A stretch of DNA of 64,000 bases from an uncultured Prochlorococcus sp. (GTDB taxonomy: Bacteria > Cyanobacteriota > Cyanobacteriia > PCC-6307 > Cyanobiaceae): the NCBI GenBank assembly GCA_902627325.1, contig CACOIM010000001.1, positions 1 to 64,000 of the forward strand. The letters are read 5' to 3'. This document shows positions 43,825-54,350 of this stretch, piece by piece. The position numbers and the translations under genes were made by a program. Below the pieces are notes generated by a model. That model was not told the origin of the DNA, ran no database searches, and worked only from the letters and a program-made list of their open reading frames with translations. Position 1 is the first letter of the stretch. Each line of letters opens with the position of its first letter.

Positions 43825-43898
43825 CGCGCCTGGAGAGATTCGAACTCCCGACACTCTGATCCGTAGTCAGATGCTCTAATCCACTGAGCTACAGGCGC
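43825..43898 (-). tRNA. tRNA-Arg (anticodon ACG)
   Basis: Revcomp GCGCCTG...CAGGCGC acceptor stem, CTGACTACGGATCAG anticodon arm, GTTCGAATC T-loop. Confidence 0.95.
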
Positions 43899-44140
43899 AT
43901 ACTTATGTAATATCACTGTTCTTGGGTCTGTTAGTCAACTAAAATTTGATATTAAATATTTATTATTAACAATCGTAAGTTTAAGAATAATTTAATTTAT
44001 TTTTTATGTCTTTTATAACGAGTACAAAAAGTTTAATTATTATCTCAATTATGTAAAGTGATCTTTTAAAAATTTGAATACACTTTATATTTATTTATAT
44101 TTTAATTATCTTAAAATAATAATAATTTAAGAAATTTTTT

Positions 44141-44428
44141 ATGAATCTAAAAAATAATTCAATAAGTGATTTAGAAAATTTAATTGCAGAAACAATTTGT
44201 TTAAAAATTGAGAAATGGAATCTTTATTTGGGAGATGCTGGCCTAGCTAGGAAATTAGCAATAGAATGCCTGACTAATATCTCAAAAGGCACAGAAAATG
44301 CTGTTCGTATAGCTTTGGACTCAGTCAAAGTATCTATTGGTGACGGCTCTGAAAAATTAACTCTCTCAAAATGTATTATTACTGCACAAAAAAAAGATTT
44401 AGAAAATTTATTGGAAGATTTTATTTAA
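44141..44428 (+). CDS. DUF3181-like conserved cyanobacterial protein
   Basis: 95 aa ORF (ETICLKIEKWNLYLGDAGLARKLAIECLTNISKG). Confidence 0.65.
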   Translation: MNLKNNSISDLENLIAETICLKIEKWNLYLGDAGLARKLAIECLTNISKGTENAVRIALDSVKVSIGDGSEKLTLSKCIITAQKKDLENLLEDFI

Positions 44429-46010
44429 AGATTGATTTTAAGAAAGTTACTTCTAATTTATTAACTTTAAAAAGTTTAGTAATAAAGAAATAAATAGAAC
44501 CGTAAAGAGTGCTCCCGCTAAGCAACATAATTACCTTAAAAAATTCATTAAGATTGGGTTTGTGTAAATTAAGGATAGTGTGAGAAATAATTATTGCAAA
44601 AATGCAGGCAATTAATATTAAAAAAGTTTTCCTTATTAAAAATATTTGCGGTAGAGGTTTAATAAATTTTTCAAGCTTCAAAGACAAGATTATGCAAATT
44701 AATAAATTTACAATACCTGATGAAATCACAAGACCAACTACTCCAAAATTATAAGGTAAAAGATTTCTAGAATTTTGAATAGGAGCTCCTATAAGCAACC
44801 AATCCCAAAAAAAATTAAGTCCAATGCCGAATATTGATAAACTAAAAGGTAAATTTGTTTCTTCAATCGAATAATATATCCTTATTAGTAAATCTCTAAA
44901 AAGATAGGCGGGCAAACCTAAAGCGTAAGCAATCAGTATATTTTTAACAATAATGGCAGATTGTTCATTAAAGGCGCCCCTCTGAAAAACTAGATCAATT
45001 AATAACTCGTCAAAACAAATAAAGAATCCCATCATTAAAAATGTTGCTAATAAGCAATATTCGATATTTGATATTAAGATTTTATTTAATTTTCTTTTGT
45101 TTTTATTTATTAATTCAGCAATTTGAGGAAGTAAAGGAAGAATAAGTGCATTTGATAAAATTCCTAAAGGCGCTTGAATCAGTAAATTCCCATATGCTAA
45201 TCCTGAAGCTGCTCCTTTAAAACTAGATGCAAAAAACATATCAACGAAGACATTAATTTGTCCAAGTCCAGAAGAAAAAGATGTGGGAATTATTAAATTA
45301 AAAATTCTAGTTTCTTCTTTAAAAGTTTTTCTTAAATTTAATCTAAATTTGATTAAGCCAATCTTATAAGTTTCGTAAATTTGAATATTTGTTTGAATAA
45401 AAGTTCCAGTCAACGTAGCTAGAGGAAGTAACTCCGAATAAAACAGATTATTAAAAATCTGATTTTTTAGGTTAAAAAACCAGTAGATAGTAATAAATAT
45501 AATTGTGATAATACTTACTATTATTGGACTAATAGTTGAAAGAAAAAATTTATTTTTAGAGTTTAAAGCACCATAACTCAATCCATTAAAACCTGATAAT
45601 GGGATGCATGGAGAAAGGATTTTTAATTGCTTCGCAGCAATAAATTGTGTATCTTTATCCAAATTTGGCCCAACAATATTGATTATTAATTCTGCATTTA
45701 AAAAAATTAATAATGCAATAATCAATAAAAATAATATGATTTTTAAACTGATATTTTGCATAATTTTACTTGCTTTGTTGTCTTCTAATGGAGTTAGAAC
45801 TGCAACAACGGCGTTATGTAAAGGTCCATTTATTCCTCCAATTATTACTATTAGAAATCCTGGAATTATGTATGCGTAGTTATATGCGTCATAGGCTAAC
45901 CCCACTCCAAACAGCGCAGCTATAAATATTTGTCTTAAAAATCCAGTAAATTTACTAAGTGTAGTTCCAATAGAAATCGAAAATATATTATTTTTGAAAA
46001 ACGAATACAT
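44421..46010 (-). CDS. murJ: MurJ/MviN family lipid II flippase
   Basis: Multi-TM MviN signature (TTLSKFTGFLRQIFIAALFGVGLAYDAYNYAYIIPGFL). Confidence 0.9.
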   Translation of the reverse strand: MYSFFKNNIFSISIGTTLSKFTGFLRQIFIAALFGVGLAYDAYNYAYIIPGFLIVIIGGINGPLHNAVVAVLTPLEDNKASKIMQNISLKIILFLLIIALLIFLNAELIINIVGPNLDKDTQFIAAKQLKILSPCIPLSGFNGLSYGALNSKNKFFLSTISPIIVSIITIIFITIYWFFNLKNQIFNNLFYSELLPLATLTGTFIQTNIQIYETYKIGLIKFRLNLRKTFKEETRIFNLIIPTSFSSGLGQINVFVDMFFASSFKGAASGLAYGNLLIQAPLGILSNALILPLLPQIAELINKNKRKLNKILISNIEYCLLATFLMMGFFICFDELLIDLVFQRGAFNEQSAIIVKNILIAYALGLPAYLFRDLLIRIYYSIEETNLPFSLSIFGIGLNFFWDWLLIGAPIQNSRNLLPYNFGVVGLVISSGIVNLLICIILSLKLEKFIKPLPQIFLIRKTFLILIACIFAIIISHTILNLHKPNLNEFFKVIMLLSGSTLYGSIYFFITKLFKVNKLEVTFLKSIFK

Positions 46011-46078
46011 TAAATTTAATAAATTTTTAATAGAACTTTTTATATTTGATTATATTGATTTATTAATTATTTTCAAAA

Positions 46079-46837
46079 ATGAGCAAATTATTACTGAAAT
46101 TTGACCCATTAGAAGAAGGCACATTAATTAAACGATATAAAAGATTCCTTGCAGATATTCGTTTAGATGATGGGAGGAAAATTACTGCCCATTGTCCTAA
46201 TACTGGACCTATGAAGGGGTTGTTAACAAATAATTCTAAAGTAAGAGTTAAATTCTGCCCCTCTCCCAAAAGAAAACTTCAATGGACTTGGGAACAAGTA
46301 CAAGTTGTTAATTATAAAAGTGATCAAATATGGGTAGGGATCAATACTTTGCTTGCAAATAAATTAATAAAGAATGTTATCGAGAACAATATTCTAAAAG
46401 AATTTATTGGTGATATTGATCTTATAAAATCAGAAAGGCCATATGGTAAAGATAATAAAAGCAGGATCGATTTCTTATTAACTCCAAAATCATCAAATCC
46501 TGATAATCGAAATATTTATATTGAAGTTAAAAATACAACATGGATTAAAAAAAATATTGCACTTTTCCCAGATACCGTAACATTGAGAGGACAAAAACAT
46601 TTAAAAGATTTAATGTCAATTATTCCAGAATCAAAAGCAATATTGGTGCCTTGTATTACTAGAAATGATGTTGATTTTTTTTCGACTGGAGATGATGAAG
46701 ATCCCAAATATGGAGAGCTATTTAGTCAATCTTTAAAGTTAGGATTGATTGTAATTCCATGTCGTTTAAATTTTTATAGAGATCATATTAATTGGGATAA
46801 AATCGTACCTGTCTTGAGGGATAAAGATGATAAATAA
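46079..46837 (+). CDS. sfsA: Sugar fermentation stimulation protein homolog SfsA
   Basis: [43 protein letters not shown]. Confidence 0.93.
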   Translation: MSKLLLKFDPLEEGTLIKRYKRFLADIRLDDGRKITAHCPNTGPMKGLLTNNSKVRVKFCPSPKRKLQWTWEQVQVVNYKSDQIWVGINTLLANKLIKNVIENNILKEFIGDIDLIKSERPYGKDNKSRIDFLLTPKSSNPDNRNIYIEVKNTTWIKKNIALFPDTVTLRGQKHLKDLMSIIPESKAILVPCITRNDVDFFSTGDDEDPKYGELFSQSLKLGLIVIPCRLNFYRDHINWDKIVPVLRDKDDK

Positions 46838-46994
46838 ATAAATAAATTTAAACTATTAATTATCTACCAATAACAATATATTAATTAAACAAAATTTCGA
46901 AAATGTATAAACCACTACCAGTTACTAGTTGAATTAATGTTCAAAATTATATTTATGAGGCAGAAGTTCTGTTTCTATTGTTAATTAAAATTTT

Positions 46995-48452
46995 ATGACC
47001 ACTGCTATGCAAACGCCTACAAGGCGTTCTAGGTCTAAATTGCAAGAAGCAAGTCTTGCAGATGGCCCTTTGCTCCTGTTGAGGAGTATCCGCGGATTCA
47101 GTTCAAATCGCTCAATGCTGTGGCTTGCAACTGTTCCATTAGCTTTATTTGGTTTAGGTGTTTTTAATTTATCAGCTCACGCTAATGAATTACCTGAATT
47201 AAATGCAGCTTTTCTTGCTAATAACCTATGGTTACTTATTGCAACAATTTTAGTAATCTTCATGAATGCAGGTTTCGCGATGGTTGAAGCCGGTATGTGT
47301 AGATCTAAAAATGCTGTTAATATCCTCGCTAAGAACCTTTTCGTTTTTGCACTTGCTGTAACTTCATATTGGTTTATTGGATATTCATTAATGTACGGAG
47401 GCAGTCTTATAGATGGCTGGCTTTTCTTTAATGGTTTGTTCTTCGATCCAACAGTAACTCCTGAAACAGTAGCAGATGGAGGCTTAGTTCCTACTGTTGA
47501 CTTCCTTTTTCAAGCAGCTTTTGCGGGAACAGCCGCAACCATCGTTTCTGGTCTAGTTGCAGAAAGAGTAAAGTTTGGTGAATTTGTAGTATTTGCTCTT
47601 ATCCTTACAGCATTTATATATCCAATTGCAGGAAGCTGGAAATGGAACGGTGGATGGCTAGATTCACTTGGCTTTATCGACTTCGCAGGCTCTTCAATTG
47701 TTCATTCAGTCGGAGCTTGGGCAGGTTTAGTAGGTGCAATGCTTCTTGGACCAAGAATCGGAAAGTTCAAAGAAGGCAAACCTCAAGCGATGCCTGGCCA
47801 TAATATGTCTATCGCAACACTTGGAGCCTTAATCCTTTGGATTGGCTGGTATGGCTTTAATCCAGGTTCTCAACTTGCAATGGATCAATGGGTCCCATAT
47901 GTAGCTGTAACGACAACACTTGCAGCTGCTGGTGGAGCAATTGGATCTACTGTTGTTTCAACAATGACTTCTGGTAAACCTGACCTTACTATGACAATTA
48001 ATGGAATTTTGGCTGGCTTGGTAAGTATTACTGCTGGTTGTGGTGATATGACCTTGACAGGATCCTGGTTAGCAGGCTTGGTTGGTGGTGTTATCGTCGT
48101 TTTTGCTGTAGGGGCTCTTGATGCAGCTGGCATTGATGATCCTGTTGGAGCATTCTCTGTTCATGGAGTTTGCGGAGTATGGGGTACCCTTGTTATTGGA
48201 CTTTGGGGAACAGCAGTGCAGGGAGATGGCTCTGGCCTAGGCTTATTCAATGGTGGAGGAATTAATCTACTATTAGTTCAAGCTCTTGGTGCCGGCGTAT
48301 ACGCTCTATGGTCTTTAATTACTTGTTGGATTGCATGGTCTGTTATTGGAGGCTTATTTGGAGGAATCAGAGTTTCTGAATCTGAAGAAATTCAAGGTCT
48401 AGATATCGGTGAACATGGAATGGAAGCATATCCTGACTTTGCCTCAAGGTAA
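46995..48452 (+). CDS. amt1: Ammonium transporter
   Basis: GFAMVEAGMCRSKNAVNILAKN, DFAGSSIVHSVGAWAGLVGA, FNPGSQLA. Confidence 0.96.
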   Translation: MTTAMQTPTRRSRSKLQEASLADGPLLLLRSIRGFSSNRSMLWLATVPLALFGLGVFNLSAHANELPELNAAFLANNLWLLIATILVIFMNAGFAMVEAGMCRSKNAVNILAKNLFVFALAVTSYWFIGYSLMYGGSLIDGWLFFNGLFFDPTVTPETVADGGLVPTVDFLFQAAFAGTAATIVSGLVAERVKFGEFVVFALILTAFIYPIAGSWKWNGGWLDSLGFIDFAGSSIVHSVGAWAGLVGAMLLGPRIGKFKEGKPQAMPGHNMSIATLGALILWIGWYGFNPGSQLAMDQWVPYVAVTTTLAAAGGAIGSTVVSTMTSGKPDLTMTINGILAGLVSITAGCGDMTLTGSWLAGLVGGVIVVFAVGALDAAGIDDPVGAFSVHGVCGVWGTLVIGLWGTAVQGDGSGLGLFNGGGINLLLVQALGAGVYALWSLITCWIAWSVIGGLFGGIRVSESEEIQGLDIGEHGMEAYPDFASR

Positions 48453-48464
48453 ATATAAACATCT

Positions 48465-48497
48465 TAAAAAAACCTGACATGTGTCAGGTTTTTTTTT
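48465..48497 (+). terminator. amt1 terminator
   Basis: AACCTGACA-TG-TGTCAGGTT followed by T-run. Confidence 0.9.
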
Positions 48498-48537
48498 GTT
48501 TCTTTAAATTTATTCAAAATGATGTAATATCTTATTC

Positions 48538-49734
48538 ATGGATACTCAAGCTGTAAAACATGCCATACAACATTCGGGGAGGTATAACCGAAGAGGATTT
48601 GAGTCCCCTACCCAACGTGCCAAAGCTTTAGGAGAATCATATCAAAGTAATCTAATAGCCTCTATAAGAGAAAATAATTTTACTTATCAGGAAGGACGTT
48701 TAAAAATTCAATTAGCTAAATCTTTTGGATTTTGTTGGGGAGTGGAGAGGGCTGTTGCTATGGCATATGAAACAAGGAGACATTATCCAAAGGAAACTAT
48801 ATGGATGACTAACGAGATAATTCATAACCCATCTGTAAACAATCATTTAAGTAGGATGAACGTTAAAATAATTTCTGCAAAAAATGGTATTAAAGATTTT
48901 TCTGCTGTTTCTCATGGAGATGTTGTGATCTTGCCGGCTTTTGGAGCTACAGTTCAAGAGATGCAATTATTACATGAAAAGGAATGTCATATTATTGATA
49001 CAACTTGTCCATGGGTATCTAAGGTCTGGCATACAGTTGAAAAACATAAAAAACATACTTTTACCTCTATTATTCATGGAAAATATAAGCACGAGGAAAC
49101 GTTAGCTACTAGATCTTTTGCTGGAGATTATCTAGTGGTATTTGATCTAGAAGAAGCGGAATATGTAGCAAATTATATCCTTGGAAATGGAGATAGAGAT
49201 CATTTCTTACAGAAGTTCTCTAAAGCTTTTTCGAATGGATTTGATCCTGATATCCATCTTGAGAGAGTAGGTGTTGCTAATCAAACTACAATGCTTAAAA
49301 GTGAAACAGAGGAAATTGGTAAGTTATTTGAAAAAACTATGTTAAAAAAATTTGGTCCTGCCAATATTAATGATCATTTCTTAGCCTTTAATACTATTTG
49401 TGATGCAACCGAAGAAAGACAAGATGCTATGTTCTCTCTGGTTGATGAAGATTTAGATATATTAGTTGTCATTGGAGGTTTTAATTCCTCAAATACTACT
49501 CATTTGCAGGAAATAGCCATAACAAATAATATTGAATCATTTCATATAGATACCCCAGATAGAATTTCTGTTGAGAATAATTCAATTTGTCATAAACCTC
49601 TTGAGTCAGAATTGGTACTGAAAAAAGATTTTATTCCAGATGGAGAACTAACAGTTGGAATTACATCCGGAGCTTCAACCCCAGATAAGGTTGTAGCAGA
49701 TGTAATTGAAAAACTAATTAAAATAACAAATTAG
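48538..49734 (+). CDS. ispH: 4-hydroxy-3-methylbut-2-enyl diphosphate reductase
   Basis: [48 protein letters not shown]. Confidence 0.97.
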   Translation: MDTQAVKHAIQHSGRYNRRGFESPTQRAKALGESYQSNLIASIRENNFTYQEGRLKIQLAKSFGFCWGVERAVAMAYETRRHYPKETIWMTNEIIHNPSVNNHLSRMNVKIISAKNGIKDFSAVSHGDVVILPAFGATVQEMQLLHEKECHIIDTTCPWVSKVWHTVEKHKKHTFTSIIHGKYKHEETLATRSFAGDYLVVFDLEEAEYVANYILGNGDRDHFLQKFSKAFSNGFDPDIHLERVGVANQTTMLKSETEEIGKLFEKTMLKKFGPANINDHFLAFNTICDATEERQDAMFSLVDEDLDILVVIGGFNSSNTTHLQEIAITNNIESFHIDTPDRISVENNSICHKPLESELVLKKDFIPDGELTVGITSGASTPDKVVADVIEKLIKITN

Positions 49735-49820
49735 TCATTTAATCAATTTAGGTATAATTTTTTTTATTTTTTCCTAAAGAAGTACTTTATTATTTAGAAT
49801 ATTGTAAAAATCTATGTAGT

Positions 49821-50381
49821 ATGGAAGACACAACACTCCCTGAACAAAATTCAACAGCCAAAATGAACTCTTCAAAAGCTCCTCAAAAAGTAGAAGTTGT
49901 AGTTGCTAATCCCTCAGGGAATCCTGAGGTGAATATCCTTGGAGAATTATCAATTTTTATACTAAGAATTGGTTTTAGTTTATTAATGGTCCATCATGGT
50001 TTAGAAAAGTTACAAGATCCTCAAGGCTTTGCTGAATTTGTAGTTGGTAAGTATTTTCCTTTCTTACCAGGAGATCCAGTTATTTGGACATTTGGTGCAG
50101 CAATTACACAATTGGTTTGCCCATTAGGATTGGCATTGGGAGTTTTCGCTCGACTATCAGCTTTAGGTCTCTTCTCTACGATGGCTTTTGCGCTATATTT
50201 TCATATGCTTGATACAGGTTTAGAGGGATTCCCTCTCGCGGTTGTTGAGGGTCATAATTATGCATTTGAATTATCCTTCATCTATGGTGCTATTTCTCTG
50301 TATTTTTTGTGTGCTGGACCTGGAAGACTAGCCTTATTTAGGAAAACAAATAAAATTACTTATTATCCTAAGACTAATTAA
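49821..50381 (+). CDS. DoxX family membrane protein
   Basis: RIGFSLLMVHHGLEKLQDPQGFAEFV; several TM helices. Confidence 0.8.
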   Translation: MEDTTLPEQNSTAKMNSSKAPQKVEVVVANPSGNPEVNILGELSIFILRIGFSLLMVHHGLEKLQDPQGFAEFVVGKYFPFLPGDPVIWTFGAAITQLVCPLGLALGVFARLSALGLFSTMAFALYFHMLDTGLEGFPLAVVEGHNYAFELSFIYGAISLYFLCAGPGRLALFRKTNKITYYPKTN

Positions 50382-50382
50382 T

Positions 50383-51936
50383 TCAATGTAAAAAATGTCT
50401 TCTATTAGTGAAAATCATAGAGATACCAAACTTATTACACATATCAATTGATTCTTTGTCTCTTACACTTCCACCTGGTTGAATAATAGATTTAATCCCA
50501 AATTTATTTGCAATTTTTACAGAATCTGAGAATGGGAAAAAGCCATCACTAGCTAAAACAGCACTATTAGATTTATCTTTTGATGAATCTAAAGCAATTT
50601 TAGCAGCACCTACTCTATTCATTTGTCCTGCGCCGATTCCTATCGTTGTTAGATCTTTTGCAATTACTATCGCATTTGATTTCACATGCTTACAGATTTT
50701 CCAAGCAAATTTTAAGTCATTAAATTCTTCAGTTGAAGGTCTCATTTGTGTTACGAATGACCACTCATTCTCTGGATCAATTTTATTATCATTCTCTTGC
50801 TCAAGGATGCCTCCTAATATTGATTTAAATGTTGATTTGTTATCTACTTTTATATTCTCTTTATTTAATTTAAGTAATCTTAAATTCTTTTTTTTATTTA
50901 ATATCTCCAATGCCTCTTTATCAAAAGATGGTGCTACGACACATTCAAGAAAAATATTTGCGAGTAATTCAGCAGCTTTAAAATCTACGTTATTATTAAA
51001 AGCTACAATCCCACCAAATGCACTAGTGCTATCACAATCTAAGGCTTTTCTAAAGGCATCTGATGGAGAATTTGCTAATGCTGCCCCGCAAGGATTATTG
51101 TGCTTTAATATCACCGCTGCATTAATTTGTTGTGGAGGATTTTGCTTTTGTTCATAATCAAATTCTAAGACAGTTGAAAGAGCAGATTCAAGGTCGAGTA
51201 AGTTGTTATAACTTAATTCCTTCCCCTGTAATTGTTTTGCGGCATTCCAGCCCATATCATTTAAACCATACCAAGTTGCTTTTTGATGAGGATTTTCTCC
51301 GTATCTTAAATTTCTTAAGAAAGGGAATGTTCTTATATGAATATTACTTTCTAATTTCTTTTCTTTGGCTATCCAATTTGATATTGCCGCGTCATAACTT
51401 GCAGTATGTTCAAAGGCTTTTAAAGCTAACTCTGTTTTATATGAACTTAAAAGACTTCCTTTCCTTAATTCATCAATAAATTGGTCGTATTGATTATAGT
51501 CAACAAGGACTGAAACATCTTGATGATTCTTGGCAGCAGACCTTATCATTGAGGGACCCCCAATATCAATATTTTCAATTGCCTCTTCCCAGCTGCAATT
51601 GGCTTCAATTTTTTTTTGGAAAGGATATAAATTTACAACTACAAGATCAATTAAATCAATATTATGGTTCTCAATATCATTTAAATGAATTTTATTAGAT
51701 CTTTTTGCTAAAATCCCACCGTGAATTCTTGGGTGTAAAGTTTTTACTCTGCCTTCAAGTATTTCTGGAGAATTTGTAAATTCGGAAACTTTGATGACTG
51801 GAATTTTTGCTTCTTCAAGGTGTTTTGCTGTCCCTCCACTTGATAGAATCTTATAACCAAATTCCTTTACTAAAACTTTTGAAAAATCGATGATGTTCGT
51901 TTTATCTGAAACACTAATCAAAGCTAAAGGAGACAT
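50383..51936 (-). CDS. purH: Bifunctional AICAR formyltransferase / IMP cyclohydrolase
   Basis: ALISVSDKTNI, LSSGGTAKHL, GRVKTLHPRIHGGIL, LKHNNPCGAA. Confidence 0.97.
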   Translation of the reverse strand: MSPLALISVSDKTNIIDFSKVLVKEFGYKILSSGGTAKHLEEAKIPVIKVSEFTNSPEILEGRVKTLHPRIHGGILAKRSNKIHLNDIENHNIDLIDLVVVNLYPFQKKIEANCSWEEAIENIDIGGPSMIRSAAKNHQDVSVLVDYNQYDQFIDELRKGSLLSSYKTELALKAFEHTASYDAAISNWIAKEKKLESNIHIRTFPFLRNLRYGENPHQKATWYGLNDMGWNAAKQLQGKELSYNNLLDLESALSTVLEFDYEQKQNPPQQINAAVILKHNNPCGAALANSPSDAFRKALDCDSTSAFGGIVAFNNNVDFKAAELLANIFLECVVAPSFDKEALEILNKKKNLRLLKLNKENIKVDNKSTFKSILGGILEQENDNKIDPENEWSFVTQMRPSTEEFNDLKFAWKICKHVKSNAIVIAKDLTTIGIGAGQMNRVGAAKIALDSSKDKSNSAVLASDGFFPFSDSVKIANKFGIKSIIQPGGSVRDKESIDMCNKFGISMIFTNRRHFLH

Positions 51937-51968
51937 TAAAAAAAATATTAATTACTTAAGAATATAAA

Positions 51969-52583
51969 ATGAAATCTTTAATGAATCATGAATATGTGTC
52001 GATTGGCTCTCAAAACTCTACACATAGGATTATCTTACTTCATGGTTGGGGAGCCGATGAAAATGATCTTCTGCCAATAGGAAAGGCAATTATTCAAGAT
52101 TTATGCTTTCATTTTGAAATAATTTCTCTTAAAGCTCCAACTCCATGTTCTAATAATCTTGGATGGCAATGGTATAGTTTATTCCCTCCCAATTGGAATG
52201 AAGCTGAGATCGCTTTAGATAAATTGTTGGAGACCTTAAAAGAGTTTGATAAGAATGGAATTTCTCTAAAAAAAACTATACTATTAGGTTTCTCGCAAGG
52301 TGCTGCGATGGCTCTAAATGCTGGCTTGAAATTAGATTTTGGTTTGGTTATTTCATGTAGTGGCTATCCCCATCCCAGATGGAATCCTATAAGAAACAAT
52401 CCAGTTTTAATTAGTCATGGTTTGCAAGATAATGTAGTCCCTATTGATGCATCTAGAGAGATTTCAATACAACTTAAGAACAATAAGATTTCAAATACCA
52501 AACTTTATGAATATAACTGCTCACATTCAATTCATCCAGATTTTATTGAGGTTATACGCTTAAAGATTAAGGAATTATTTTAA
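51969..52583 (+). CDS. Phospholipase/carboxylesterase family alpha/beta hydrolase
   Basis: ILLHGWGADENDLLPI, LLGFSQGAAMAL, SHGLQDNVVPI. Confidence 0.85.
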   Translation: MKSLMNHEYVSIGSQNSTHRIILLHGWGADENDLLPIGKAIIQDLCFHFEIISLKAPTPCSNNLGWQWYSLFPPNWNEAEIALDKLLETLKEFDKNGISLKKTILLGFSQGAAMALNAGLKLDFGLVISCSGYPHPRWNPIRNNPVLISHGLQDNVVPIDASREISIQLKNNKISNTKLYEYNCSHSIHPDFIEVIRLKIKELF

Positions 52584-52948
52584 ACGAAAGCATATTCATA
52601 TTCTTCTATTTCTTCCCAGTCATCTGCAGATAGTTCCAATCCTTCAAATATTTTTTCCTCGCCAATCCCTTCCACTACTGTCTTCAGAGAGGGAAATAAA
52701 AAATGATTCTCTTCAGCATACTGTGCACTAAATAATCCTTTCTCTCCCCAAAAGAATCTGTCAGTTGTATGTTCGTTTCTCCTCACGTTAAAAACGCATG
52801 GAGCAGATAAGCCATTCTCAGCTATAAATCTTCTTGCTGCTGTTACTGGCTTTAGTTTACCAGTCTCAATATGATAAATAGGTACATGAGCCATTACTCT
52901 TTGACCGGCAAGCCTTCTTCTGCTAATTCTTTTCCTTTTTTTTGACAT
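52580..52948 (-). CDS. DUF3155-like conserved cyanobacterial protein
   Basis: SKKRKRISRRRLAGQRVMAHVPIYHIETGKLKPVTAARRFI. Confidence 0.65.
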   Translation of the reverse strand: MSKKRKRISRRRLAGQRVMAHVPIYHIETGKLKPVTAARRFIAENGLSAPCVFNVRRNEHTTDRFFWGEKGLFSAQYAEENHFLFPSLKTVVEGIGEEKIFEGLELSADDWEEIEEYEYAFV

Positions 52949-53048
52949 TGATTGGGATCTCCATTAATTCTTAATGTTTTTTGATTAGTTTCCAAATTTA
53001 AAGATTAACTAATCAAGCTAGTTACTGAAATACACTTATAAGATACAT

Positions 53049-53121
53049 AGAGGACCCATCAACCTCTGATGTAGCATATTGATTATGAACATCTGTTCAT
53101 AGAGAGAATGACTTGTGTCAT
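53049..53121. promoter_or_regulatory. Palindrome-dense intergenic segment (candidate operators or ncRNA)
   Basis: AGAGG/CCTCT, TATGAAC-ATCT-GTTCATA and ATGAC-TTGT-GTCAT within 73 nt. Confidence 0.35.
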
Positions 53122-53210
53122 ACGTCACTAACAATCTTAATACTTTTTTCAGATTTTACAAGTTTTTTTTGAAAATTTCTCTAAAAAATTTTTTCTAACC
53201 AGTCTTTATT

Positions 53211-54350
53211 ATGAAACTTTCTGATAAATTCAAAGAACTAGTTTTGACCCAATTAGAGAGTTTCGGATGTTTTATGGGAGTGAATCAGCTAGTTGTTTAT
53301 ATTGCTTCTGCTAAGAAAGGAGAAAAAGCTAGTTTTGAATTGTTAGGTCAATGGCCCCAAAATGAAAGGTATCTTAAGCCAATCGCAGATGATCCTGAAT
53401 TAAAAGTATCATCGCCTAATAGAAGATGGTATCCGATACAAGATAAAGATATCTTATTTGGTGTTATTAGGGTCGAAACTGATTTTACGAGAGGGGAATG
53501 GCCATTAATACTCGATTCTCGACTTAAAGCTCTTTCAATTTCATTATCTAGAAGTTTTTCTATAGAAATTGATAGAGAAAAAAATGATAAAGAAATCAAT
53601 TATTTAAGAAGCCAGGTAGGTTTTATTATTCATCAACTGAGAAATCCTTTAGCAGCACTTAGAACTTATGCAAAATTATTAATGAAAAGGCTTGGTCCTG
53701 ATAGTGACTCATTAGAAATTATTGAAAGTATGTTGATAGAACAAAAACAAATAAATGCATATATTGGATCTTTTGAAAAATTAAATAAACCCATGCAGAT
53801 CCCTGCTGAAATTGGGGAAGAAAGACTTTTATTACCTCCTGATCTCAATGCGATAGAAAAAATTACCATAAAAGATCTTTTGACCCCAATTTTAGAAAGA
53901 GGTAAAGCCAATGCAAAATTACAGAATAAAAATTGGCATCAATCAATAGGATGGCCAGATTGGACAGAGATAAAGATAGATTCAAAATATAGATTAATTG
54001 CTGAAATCATTGCAAATCTGTTAGAAAATGCATGTAAATATACGGAAGAAAATGCTCAAATAGGAATATTATTTTTTCATTCTGGAATAATAGTTTTTGA
54101 TAATGGGAAGAAGATATCTGCAGAAGAAGGAGAAAAAATTTTCAGAAAGGGTTATCGAGGGATTTCCTCTAAAAATAAAGATGGTACTGGAGTTGGTCTT
54201 TTTTTGGCGAAAAAATTAGCTAAAAAAATTGGAGGTGATTTATATCTTCTTGAGAATCCCCAGGATAATCAGTTTATTAGCGAGGATAAAAATATAAAAA
54301 AAACTAATATTTTCTGTTTAAAATTACCTATAGAGCAATTGCGTAAATAA
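53211..54350 (+). CDS. Two-component sensor histidine kinase
   Basis: H-box FIIHQLRNPLAALRTYAKLL, N-box IANLLENACKYTEE, G2 DGTGVGLFLAKKLAKKIGG. Confidence 0.9.
   Translation: MKLSDKFKELVLTQLESFGCFMGVNQLVVYIASAKKGEKASFELLGQWPQNERYLKPIADDPELKVSSPNRRWYPIQDKDILFGVIRVETDFTRGEWPLILDSRLKALSISLSRSFSIEIDREKNDKEINYLRSQVGFIIHQLRNPLAALRTYAKLLMKRLGPDSDSLEIIESMLIEQKQINAYIGSFEKLNKPMQIPAEIGEERLLLPPDLNAIEKITIKDLLTPILERGKANAKLQNKNWHQSIGWPDWTEIKIDSKYRLIAEIIANLLENACKYTEENAQIGILFFHSGIIVFDNGKKISAEEGEKIFRKGYRGISSKNKDGTGVGLFLAKKLAKKIGGDLYLLENPQDNQFISEDKNIKKTNIFCLKLPIEQLRK

Noticed and set aside
46838-46994. NtcA-type site (GTA-N8-TAC) upstream of amt1
   Set aside because: Only partial matches near 46912-46935; no convincing GTA-N8-TAC with a properly spaced -10 box by eye.
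50807-51479. Two plus-strand ORFs (116 and 115 aa)
   Set aside because: Antisense to purH, no recognisable family.
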